This document shows, piece after piece, positions 8,563 through 14,559 of a DNA stretch of 17,933 nucleotides. This DNA is from an uncultured Clostridia bacterium (lineage in GTDB: Bacteria; Bacillota; Clostridia; Oscillospirales; CAG-382). The stretch lies in assembly GCA_905235695.1 (NCBI GenBank), contig CAJOMW010000017.1:1-17933 (forward strand), given 5' to 3'. A model generated the notes under the pieces. It saw only the letters and a program-made list of their open reading frames with translations. It had not been told where the DNA came from and made no database searches. Every line of letters starts with the position of its first letter. Positions within the stretch are counted from its first letter, which is position 1. The translations under genes and the position numbers were made by a program.

Positions 8563-8594
8563 TCTCCTCATCCGGATTTATGCGGATGAGGAGA
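8563..8594 (-). repeat. Perfect 12-bp hairpin in the amt-gltB gap
   Basis: TCTCCTCATCCG (8563-8574) pairs exactly with CGGATGAGGAGA (8583-8594) around an 8-base loop. On the transcribed (minus) strand no T run follows, so it is not a standard terminator of amt. It may mark an mRNA processing or 3'-end stabilising point that sets the ratio of amt to gltBD. One arm contains CTCCT, which could compete for the nearby Shine-Dalgarno, although the local stem should win. Confidence 0.6.
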
Positions 8595-8614
8595 TTTATT
8601 TATAGATCAATTTT

Positions 8615-10372
8615 TTATTCTACGTCCTGAAGGGCGTCATAGCCCTCTTCTCCGGTGCGTACCTTTACCACGTTTTCAACGTCGTATACGAATATCTTTC
8701 CGTCGCCTATGTGTCCGGTATAGAGAACCTTCTTTGCGGTCTCTATTACCTGTCTTACGGGAACCTTTGCGACTACTATATCTATCTGTATCTTCGGGAG
8801 CAGGCTCGGCTCAAGCTCAACGCCTCGATAATACTCGGGTTTACCCTTCTGTACTCCGCAGCCCATTACGTGAGATACCGTCATGCCGGTTATCCCTATA
8901 TCCATAAGGCTTGTTTTGAGTGCTTCGAGCATTCTCTCTTTACAGATTATCTCTATCTTTGTGAATTTATTATTGCCGGTTCGCTCTTCGCTGAAAGTCG
9001 GCATCTTTTGTACGGTTACGGCTTCCGAAACCGGTACGTCACCGCTCACTACAACGGGCGCAATGTCTGTGCCGTAGTTGTCGTGAGGCACCATGGCAAA
9101 GTCTGCGTATGAGCTCGGAAGTCCGTGCTCGGTAATGTCAAGTCCCGTTATCTCTTCGTCCTGGCTCGCACGAAGTCCGACAGTCTTCTTGATTACGAAG
9201 AACGTTATTATCATGGTTACGGTCGTCCACGCAACTATCGAGAGTATTCCGAGAAGCTGTACTCCGATAAGAGTAAAGTCACCGGTATAGAACAGACCTC
9301 TTAGTCCGGCAGGTGCGTCCGGATTTGCGAGAAGCCCTACGGCTATCGTTCCCCAGATGCCGTTTGCAAAGTGGACTCCAACTGCGCCGACCGGATCGTC
9401 GATATGTAATTTGAGGTCGAGAGTTTCTACTACTACGACAACCAGGATACCCGAAACCACGCCGACTATAAGAGAGCCTAAAGCGTCGAGCGCATCGCAG
9501 CCGGCGGTAATTCCGACAAGACCTGCGAGAGAGGCGTTAAGGCACATTGAGACGTCGGGCTTGCCGTTCTTTATCCAGGTGTATATCATACAGGTTACCG
9601 TAGCCACTGCGGGGGCAATGGTAGTTGTGAGGAAAATCGAGCCGAGCTCCGGTATGCTCGTTGCGGCGGCTCCGTTGAAGCCGTACCAGCCGAACCAAAG
9701 TATGAAGCATCCGAGTGCGCCTATCGTTATAGCGTGTCCGGGAATGGCGTTTACCTTTACGACCTTGCCGTCCTTATCCCTCTTGTATTTTCCGATACGC
9801 GGACCGAGTATGGCCGCGCCTATAAGAGCCGCCGTTCCGCCGACCGTATGTATTGCGGCGGAGCCTGCGAAGTCGTGGAAGCCGAGGTTTACGAGCCAGC
9901 CCTGACTGTTCCAAATCCAGCCTGCCTCTATCGGATATACTACGAGCGATATTACTCCCGAATATATGCAGTATGCCAAAAATTTAGTTCTCTCCGCCAT
10001 TGCGCCGGAAACTATCGTTGCCGCCGTTGCGCAGAACACGAGGTTAAACACGAAGCTTGATGCGTTTTCGGCTATAAATCCTCCGAAGTCGCTGAAAATG
10101 TTGAGATTCGGCACTCCTATAAAGCCGAACAGATAATCCTCCGACATCATCAGAGCAAAGCCGAGGAAGATAAACATTACCGTTCCTATGCAAAAGTCCA
10201 TGAGGTTTTTCATTATTATATTTCCCGCATTCTTTGCCCTTGTAAAGCCGGTCTCTACCATCGCAAAGCCTGCCTGCATGAAGAATACGAGTGCGGCGCC
10301 TATCAGAAACCAAACCGCAAACACTTGATCCGATGCCGCCTGCGTCACCATGCTTATAAGTTCACTTTCCAT
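8615..10372 (-). CDS. amt: Ammonium transporter with fused C-terminal P-II domain
   Basis: Residues 1 to about 420 form an Amt channel with about 11 membrane helices. It has the N-terminal Ala-Met-Val-Glu-Thr-Gly-Phe segment and the twin pore histidines H175 (Ala-Ala-Ile-His-Thr-Val-Gly-Gly) and H334 (Val-Gly-Val-His-Phe-Ala-Asn-Gly). After a linker of about 45 residues, residues 470-585 form a complete P-II (GlnB/GlnK) domain. It has Gly-Ile-Thr-Gly-Met-Thr-Val, a T-loop, the B-loop Gly-Asp-Gly-Lys-Ile-Phe-Val and the C-loop Arg-Thr-Gly-Glu-Glu. In the T-loop the position of the uridylylated Tyr51 of E. coli GlnB is Leu520, while the Tyr46 equivalent (Tyr515) is kept. The domain therefore probably senses ADP/ATP and 2-oxoglutarate without uridylylation and gates its own channel; this is inference. 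AGAAAGGA precedes the ATG. It lies downstream of glnN behind a strong terminator and upstream of gltB. Confidence 0.96.
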   Translation of the reverse strand: MESELISMVTQAASDQVFAVWFLIGAALVFFMQAGFAMVETGFTRAKNAGNIIMKNLMDFCIGTVMFIFLGFALMMSEDYLFGFIGVPNLNIFSDFGGFIAENASSFVFNLVFCATAATIVSGAMAERTKFLAYCIYSGVISLVVYPIEAGWIWNSQGWLVNLGFHDFAGSAAIHTVGGTAALIGAAILGPRIGKYKRDKDGKVVKVNAIPGHAITIGALGCFILWFGWYGFNGAAATSIPELGSIFLTTTIAPAVATVTCMIYTWIKNGKPDVSMCLNASLAGLVGITAGCDALDALGSLIVGVVSGILVVVVVETLDLKLHIDDPVGAVGVHFANGIWGTIAVGLLANPDAPAGLRGLFYTGDFTLIGVQLLGILSIVAWTTVTMIITFFVIKKTVGLRASQDEEITGLDITEHGLPSSYADFAMVPHDNYGTDIAPVVVSGDVPVSEAVTVQKMPTFSEERTGNNKFTKIEIICKERMLEALKTSLMDIGITGMTVSHVMGCGVQKGKPEYYRGVELEPSLLPKIQIDIVVAKVPVRQVIETAKKVLYTGHIGDGKIFVYDVENVVKVRTGEEGYDALQDVE

Positions 10373-10393
10373 CGCAAAAATCCTTTCTTAAAG

Positions 10394-10437
10394 CAAAAAG
10401 GTGCATCCGCATAGCTTTTCAGCCTGCAGATGCACCT
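10394..10437 (-). terminator. Very strong intrinsic terminator between glnN and amt
   Basis: On the minus strand AGGTGCATC (10437-10429) pairs with GATGCACCT (10407-10399). The stem continues inward through a wobble pair, GCA/TGC, one bulged A, and GGCT/AGCT capped by a GAAA tetraloop, about 17 pairs in all. Five T (10398-10394) follow directly. It starts about 32 bases after the glnN stop, and only 21 bases separate the T run from the amt start codon. It therefore ends most glnN transcripts and may act as an attenuator for amt-gltB-gltD. Confidence 0.92.
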
Positions 10438-10468
10438 CGTTGTGCGATATTAAATTAACCGATACTGA

Positions 10469-12562
10469 TTATCTTACTCCGAAGAGAAGATCGCCGTACG
10501 TCGGATAAGGCCAGTACTTTCTGTCGGTTATTACCTCTGCCTCATCTACGGCAAGTCTCAGCTCGTTCATTGCCGTAAGGACGTTATCCTTGTAGTAAAC
10601 CGCCGTTGCAAGTGCGTCGCCGCCTGCGTCTATGACGCCGAGAAGCGTCTTTTCGAGCGCATCGCATCTGTCGCTTATAACTCCGAGGAGCGTCGAGAGC
10701 CTTGCAATGAGCTTTTCCTCATACTTGCAGTCGGCCGTGGGAAGTGCGGCTTTCTTTGATACCACGCCTTCGCTCAGGCTCTTGATAAACGAAGCTATCG
10801 CCGGCATTATGTCCTTGTTTGCCATATCTACCATTGTAAGTGCTTCTATATTTATCATCTTTGAATACGTCTCGAGCTTTATCTCGTATCTCGCGTGCAG
10901 TTCGGATTCGGAAAGTACTTTGTGATCCGAGAACAGCTTTGCGTTCTTTTCGGATATGTAGTAAGGCAGGCAGTCGGGAGTTGTCTTCAAGTTGAGAAGT
11001 CCTCTCTTCTCCGCCTCTGCCAACCACGCATCGTCATATCCGTTGCCGTTGAAGATTATTCTCTTATGGTCTCTTATAACTCTCTTTATGAGGTCGTGGA
11101 GCGCTTCGTTGAAGTTTTCCTTGCCCTCGAGCTCATCCGCAAACTGCTTGAGGCTCTCTGCCACTGCGGTGTTCAGAACCATATTCACACCCGAAACGGA
11201 AGCTGCCGAGCCGAGCATTCTGAACTCAAACTTGTTGCCGGTAAACGCAAACGGGCTGGTTCTGTTTCTGTCGGTGGAGTCCTTGGGGAATCTCGGAAGC
11301 ACGTGAACGCCTATCTTCATCTGTACTTTTTCCTTGCCGCCGTAGGATTCATCGTTGTCAATGGATTCAAGTATCTCATTGAGCTCGTCGCCGAGGAACA
11401 TTGAAACGACTGCCGGAGGCGCCTCATTTGCGCCGAGTCGGTGATCGTTTCCTGCGGAAGCTACCGAGATTCTGAGAAGATCCTGATAGTCGTCAACCGC
11501 CTTTATAACAGCGCAAAGGAAGAGCAGGAACTGAGCGTTTTCATGAGGCGTATCGCCCGGCTCGAGAAGGTTTACTCCCTCAGCCGTGGAGATAGACCAG
11601 TTGTTGTGCTTTCCGCTTCCGTTTACGCCGGCAAACGGCTTTTCGTGGAGCAGGCAGACAAGACCGTGTTTCTTGGCTATTCTCTGCATGAGCTCCATGG
11701 TGATCTGGTTGTGGTCGGCGGCTATATTTGTAGTGGTGAATATAGGTGCGAGCTCGTGCTGAGCGGGCGCAACCTCGTTGTGCTCTGTCTTGGCGAGTAT
11801 GCCGAGCTTCCAGAGCTCCTCGTTAAGCTCGTTCATAAATGCGGCAACTCTCGACTTTATAGTTCCGAAGTAATGGTCGTCGAGCTCCTGACCTTTCGGA
11901 GGCTTTGCTCCGTAGAGCGTTCTTCCGGTGTAGAGCAGGTCGGGGCGCTTGTCGTACATTTCCCTGTCAACGAGAAAATACTCCTGTTCGGGGCCGACCG
12001 TCGTCTTTACCGACGTCGTCTCGTTTCCGAAGAGCCTCAGAACTCTGAGCGCCTGCCTGTTTATCGCTTCCATTGAGCGAAGCAGCGGCGTCTTCTTGTC
12101 GAGCGCCTCTCCGCCGTAAGAGCAGAATGCCGTCGGTATGCAGAGGGTTTTGCCCTTTATGAATGCATAAGACGTGGGGTCCCATGCCGTATATCCTCTC
12201 GCTTCAAAGGTAGCCCGAAGACCTCCCGACGGGAAGCTCGATGCGTCCGGCTCGCCCTGTACGAGCTCTTTGCCCTTGAATTCCATTATTATATGTCCGT
12301 CATCGGTTGGAGAAATAAAGCTGTCGTGCTTTTCCGCAGTAACTCCCGTCATAGGCTGGAACCAGTGCGTAAAATGCGTTGCGCCGTTTTCGATCGCCCA
12401 GTCCTTCATTGAGTTTGCCACAACGTCCGCTACGCCCGAATCAAGTCTGCTGCCGTCCTTTATGGCGTTCTGCACTGCCTTGTACGCCTCTTTTGGAAGT
12501 CTTTCCTTCATCGTTGCACTGTTAAAAACTTTGCTTCCGAACATTTCGGATACATTATTCAT
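10469..12562 (-). CDS. glnN: Glutamine synthetase type III
   Basis: GSIII condenses ammonium and glutamate to glutamine at the cost of ATP. The protein is 697 residues from the chosen start, the usual size for GlnN and far longer than type I enzymes. It begins Asn-Val-Ser-Glu-Met-Phe-Gly-Ser, as in the family. It carries Gly-Pro-Glu-Gln-Glu-Tyr-Phe-Leu-Val, Glu-His-Asn-Glu-Val-Ala-Pro-Ala-Gln-His-Glu, Gly-Val-Asn-Gly-Ser-Gly-Lys-His-Asn-Asn-Trp-Ser (around residue 310), and Gly-Ala-Asn-Glu-Ala-Pro-Pro-Ala. All are type III signatures covering the metal, glutamate and ATP sites. An upstream in-frame ATG at 12568 is only two bases from AAGGAG, whereas 12562 has an eight-base spacing, so the second Met is preferred. 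It has its own promoter and structured leader and ends before a strong terminator. It is probably the main ammonium-assimilating enzyme here. Confidence 0.97.
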   Translation of the reverse strand: MNNVSEMFGSKVFNSATMKERLPKEAYKAVQNAIKDGSRLDSGVADVVANSMKDWAIENGATHFTHWFQPMTGVTAEKHDSFISPTDDGHIIMEFKGKELVQGEPDASSFPSGGLRATFEARGYTAWDPTSYAFIKGKTLCIPTAFCSYGGEALDKKTPLLRSMEAINRQALRVLRLFGNETTSVKTTVGPEQEYFLVDREMYDKRPDLLYTGRTLYGAKPPKGQELDDHYFGTIKSRVAAFMNELNEELWKLGILAKTEHNEVAPAQHELAPIFTTTNIAADHNQITMELMQRIAKKHGLVCLLHEKPFAGVNGSGKHNNWSISTAEGVNLLEPGDTPHENAQFLLFLCAVIKAVDDYQDLLRISVASAGNDHRLGANEAPPAVVSMFLGDELNEILESIDNDESYGGKEKVQMKIGVHVLPRFPKDSTDRNRTSPFAFTGNKFEFRMLGSAASVSGVNMVLNTAVAESLKQFADELEGKENFNEALHDLIKRVIRDHKRIIFNGNGYDDAWLAEAEKRGLLNLKTTPDCLPYYISEKNAKLFSDHKVLSESELHARYEIKLETYSKMINIEALTMVDMANKDIMPAIASFIKSLSEGVVSKKAALPTADCKYEEKLIARLSTLLGVISDRCDALEKTLLGVIDAGGDALATAVYYKDNVLTAMNELRLAVDEAEVITDRKYWPYPTYGDLLFGVR

Positions 12563-12570
12563 CTTCATCG

Positions 12571-12576
12571 CTCCTT
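12571..12576 (-). promoter_or_regulatory. Ribosome binding site deciding the glnN start
   Basis: AAGGAG on the minus strand. It lies two bases from the ATG at 12568 but eight bases from the in-frame ATG at 12562, which is why the second is preferred. Confidence 0.75.
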
Positions 12577-12592
12577 ACTTTTATATTTTGCC

Positions 12593-12637
12593 TCAAGGCA
12601 ATGAGTCCAGATCAAATCTGAGGCCCCATTGCCTTGA
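12593..12637 (-). promoter_or_regulatory. Structured 5' leader of glnN with alternative folds
   Basis: An 11-base perfect stem, TCAAGGCAATG with CATTGCCTTGA, encloses an inner hairpin CAGAT-TTG-ATCTG. It forms the very 5' end of the transcript predicted from the promoter at 12645-12673. The two arms can also fold separately on the RNA: AGGC-AAUGGG-GCCU from the 5' arm, and UUGCC-UUGA-GGCAA from the 3' arm plus the next bases. Those folds exclude the long stem. No T run follows, so it is not a terminator. The first alternative loop is a hexaloop with A at position 1 and G at position 4, as in ANTAR target RNAs, but the second loop does not fit that rule. Confidence 0.65.
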
Positions 12638-12644
12638 TGTGATT

Positions 12645-12673
12645 ATGATATCACGTTTTTATCCGTTTGTCAA
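12645..12673 (-). promoter_or_regulatory. Sigma-A promoter of glnN
   Basis: A perfect -35 box TTGACA (12668-12673), a 17-base spacer and a -10 box TATCAT (12645-12650) on the minus strand, 35 bases beyond the trpB stop. Transcription would start at the foot of the leader hairpin, so the whole hairpin is transcribed. Confidence 0.85.
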
Positions 12674-12707
12674 CAGTTTTTTTGAAAAATCAGTTGTTTT
12701 GTGCAAT

Positions 12708-14081
12708 TTAGTCAATTTTGGGAAGCTTTGCGGTGTATTTTTTCAACTCTTCGTCAGTGGGAATATAGTCGTCCATCTTTCCGTCATGGAATTTTTCATA
12801 AGCGACCATATCGAAGTAGCCCGTTCCGGTGAGTCCGAATACTATTGTCTTTTCTTCGCCGGTCTCCTTGCACTTAAGAGCTTCGTCGATTGCGACTTTT
12901 ATTGCGTGTGAGCTTTCCGGCGCAGGAAGTATTCCCTCTACCCTTGCAAACTGCTCGGCTGCCGCAAACACATCCGTCTGGACGGCCGATACGGCTTCCA
13001 TATAACCGTCGTCATACAGCTGAGAAAGAATGGAGCTCATTCCGTGATATCTCAGTCCGCCGGCGTGGTTAGGCGCAGGGATGAAGTCGCTTCCGAGGGT
13101 GTACATCTTTGCAAGCGGGCATACCATACCGGTATCGCAGAAATCGTAAGCATACACGCCTCTTGTGAAGCTCGGGCACGACGCCGGTTCCACTGCGATT
13201 ATTCTGTAATCCGCTTCCCCTCTGAGCTTTTCGCCCATGAACGGAGCTATAAGTCCGCCGAGATTAGAGCCGCCTCCGGCACAGCCGATGATTATATCCG
13301 GCTTGACGCCGTACTTGTCGAGAGCGATCTTTGTTTCAAGTCCTATTACGGACTGATGCAGCAATACCTGATTAAGCACGCTTCCGAGAACGTATCTGTA
13401 TCCCTCGCTCGTAACGGCAACTTCCACAGCTTCTGAGATAGCGCATCCGAGGCTTCCGGTCGTTCCGGGGTGCTCGGCGAGTATCTTTCTGCCCACCTCG
13501 GTTTCGTTTGACGGAGACGGTGTTACGGAAGCACCGTAAGTGCGCATTACTTCACGTCTGAACGGCTTCTGCTCATAAGATACCTTTACCATGAACACCT
13601 TGCAGTCAAGGTCGAAATACGAGCACGCCATTGAGAGTGCCGTGCCCCACTGACCGGCTCCGGTCTCGGTAGTAACGCCCTTGAGCCCCTGCTTTTTCGC
13701 ATAATAAGCCTGAGCTATTGCTGAGTTGAGCTTATGGGAGCCGCTGGTGTTGTTGCCTTCAAACTTGTAGTATATCTTAGCCGGCGTCTGCAGCTTTTCC
13801 TCAAGACAATATGCACGTACAAGCGGAGAAGGTCTGTACATTTTGTAAAAGCTCTTGATTTCTTCGGGAATTTCAAAATAAGGGGTGTCGTTATCGAGCT
13901 CCTGCTTTACGAGTTCAGAGCAGAAAACTCCTTCGAGCTCTTCCGCCTTCATAGGCTGGTGCGTGCCGGGGTTGAGCAGCGGAGCAGGCTTGTTTTTCAT
14001 ATCGGCTCTGAGATTATACCAAGCTGTCGGCATCTCGCTTTCGCTGAGATAAATTTTGTAGGGGATTTTTTCCTTTGACAT
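12708..14081 (-). CDS. trpB: Tryptophan synthase beta chain, TrpB2 type
   Basis: TrpB joins indole and L-serine to tryptophan using pyridoxal phosphate. The 457-residue length, the N-terminal extension (Ile-Pro-Tyr-Lys-Ile-Tyr-Leu), Tyr-Arg-Pro-Ser-Pro-Leu-Val-Arg, and Glu-Gly-Asn-Asn-Thr-Ser-Gly-Ser-His-Lys-Leu-Asn with the PLP lysine (Lys117) mark the TrpB2 subgroup rather than standard TrpB1. Also present are Thr-Glu-Thr-Gly-Ala-Gly-Gln-Trp-Gly (the catalytic Glu region) and the phosphate-binding loop Gly-Cys-Ala-Gly-Gly-Gly-Ser-Asn. The ATG at 14081 lies seven bases after AAAGGAGA; an upstream in-frame GTG at 14099 overlaps that site and is rejected. The upstream T-box reads tryptophan, which supports a real role in tryptophan synthesis. 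No trpA or other trp gene is nearby, so indole must come from elsewhere or be salvaged. Confidence 0.95.
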   Translation of the reverse strand: MSKEKIPYKIYLSESEMPTAWYNLRADMKNKPAPLLNPGTHQPMKAEELEGVFCSELVKQELDNDTPYFEIPEEIKSFYKMYRPSPLVRAYCLEEKLQTPAKIYYKFEGNNTSGSHKLNSAIAQAYYAKKQGLKGVTTETGAGQWGTALSMACSYFDLDCKVFMVKVSYEQKPFRREVMRTYGASVTPSPSNETEVGRKILAEHPGTTGSLGCAISEAVEVAVTSEGYRYVLGSVLNQVLLHQSVIGLETKIALDKYGVKPDIIIGCAGGGSNLGGLIAPFMGEKLRGEADYRIIAVEPASCPSFTRGVYAYDFCDTGMVCPLAKMYTLGSDFIPAPNHAGGLRYHGMSSILSQLYDDGYMEAVSAVQTDVFAAAEQFARVEGILPAPESSHAIKVAIDEALKCKETGEEKTIVFGLTGTGYFDMVAYEKFHDGKMDDYIPTDEELKKYTAKLPKID

Positions 14082-14088
14082 TGTTTTG

Positions 14089-14096
14089 TCTCCTTT
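14089..14096 (-). promoter_or_regulatory. Ribosome binding site deciding the trpB start
   Basis: AAAGGAGA on the minus strand, seven bases before ATG 14081. The alternative GTG at 14099 lies just upstream of it in the same frame and has no ribosome site of its own. Confidence 0.8.
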
Positions 14097-14130
14097 CACG
14101 TTCTTATGTTTATTGCCTTTTATCGGGACA

Positions 14131-14167
14131 AAACAAAAATCCTGTCCCGGTTATTTGCCGGGACAGG
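14131..14167 (-). terminator. T-box-controlled intrinsic terminator
   Basis: CCTGTCCCGG and CCGGGACAGG form a 10-base perfect stem with a 7-base loop, followed by ATTTTTG and more T. Its 5' arm is also the 3' arm of the antiterminator, so the two structures are mutually exclusive. Confidence 0.95.
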
Positions 14168-14404
14168 AATAAATCCTGCGGTGCCACCCTGCTTGACGAA
14201 TGTTCGCCCACTCGTGCATACGTTATATATGCCGGCTTTATTTACGGGGTGCCGCCCCGTCTTGCATACTCAGGGCAAATTCCCACATGTCCCTTTCAGC
14301 TCGCCCTCGGAAGTCCATTCAAAAAAACTCTTTACGCCGCTTTTCACCGTCTGCAGCTCTCTGGTAGTAAAATAAGCAATCTCTACTTACTCTTCCTCAT
14401 CGGT
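14131..14404 (-). promoter_or_regulatory. Tryptophan T-box leader of trpB
   Basis: The conserved T-box AGGGTGGCACCGCAGG lies at 14175-14190 on the minus strand. At the base of Stem I, GGAAG (14392-14396) pairs with CTTCC (14309-14313). Directly inside are AGTA on the 5' side and GAA on the 3' side (14318-14320), the S-turn that frames the specifier. The next three bases (14315-14317) read UGG, the tryptophan codon, followed by A. An AGAGAG segment and a GGTGAA loop occur in distal Stem I. A Stem III hairpin lies at 14244-14260. The antiterminator pairs GGG and CAGG with CCTG and CCC around a bulge starting UGGC, which can pair with a GCCA tRNA end, matching the G73 discriminator of bacterial tRNA-Trp. 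Uncharged tRNA-Trp should therefore allow readthrough into trpB. Confidence 0.96.
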
Positions 14405-14411
14405 TTGACTA

Positions 14412-14440
14412 ATTTTAGCATACTAAAGCGCGCTTGTCAA
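14412..14440 (-). promoter_or_regulatory. Sigma-A promoter of the T-box-trpB unit
   Basis: A -35 box TTGACA (14435-14440), a 17-base spacer and a -10 box TAAAAT (14412-14417) on the minus strand, placed so that transcription begins just before Stem I of the T-box. It is back to back with the glnA promoter, separated by about 50 AT-rich bases. Confidence 0.87.
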
Positions 14441-14491
14441 TACCTTTTTTTAATTTTTTCAAAGATTTTTTTGATAACTTTGCCCGTATCA

Positions 14492-14520
14492 TTGACTTTT
14501 GCACGACATAGTGATAAAAT
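14492..14520 (+). promoter_or_regulatory. Sigma-A promoter of the glnA-ANTAR operon
   Basis: A -35 box TTGACT (14492-14497), a 17-base spacer and a -10 box TAAAAT (14515-14520). The transcript would have a leader of only about 30 bases, too short for a terminator or a tandem ANTAR hairpin, so this operon is probably not itself controlled by attenuation. Confidence 0.85.
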
Positions 14521-14543
14521 AAAGCATAATAATAACGCCGACG

Positions 14544-14550
14544 AAAAGGA
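14544..14550 (+). promoter_or_regulatory. Ribosome binding site deciding the glnA start
   Basis: AAAAGGA ends directly against the ATG at 14551 but lies nine bases before the in-frame ATG at 14560, so 14560 is preferred. Confidence 0.75.
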
Positions 14551-14559
14551 ATGATTTAT

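Noticed and set aside
8563..8594. Hairpin as a normal terminator of amt
   Set aside because: The minus strand continues GACGCACC after the stem. The AT-rich run is on the opposite side, where no plus-strand gene needs terminating.
12593..12637. glnN leader hairpin as an intrinsic terminator or a known glutamine riboswitch
   Set aside because: No T run follows on the transcribed strand, and I could not recognise the conserved core of the cyanobacterial glnA-type glutamine aptamers.
14082..14099. Upstream GTG (14099) as the trpB start
   Set aside because: It contains the ribosome site itself in the coding region; ATG 14081 has a proper seven-base spacing and matches the family N-terminus.
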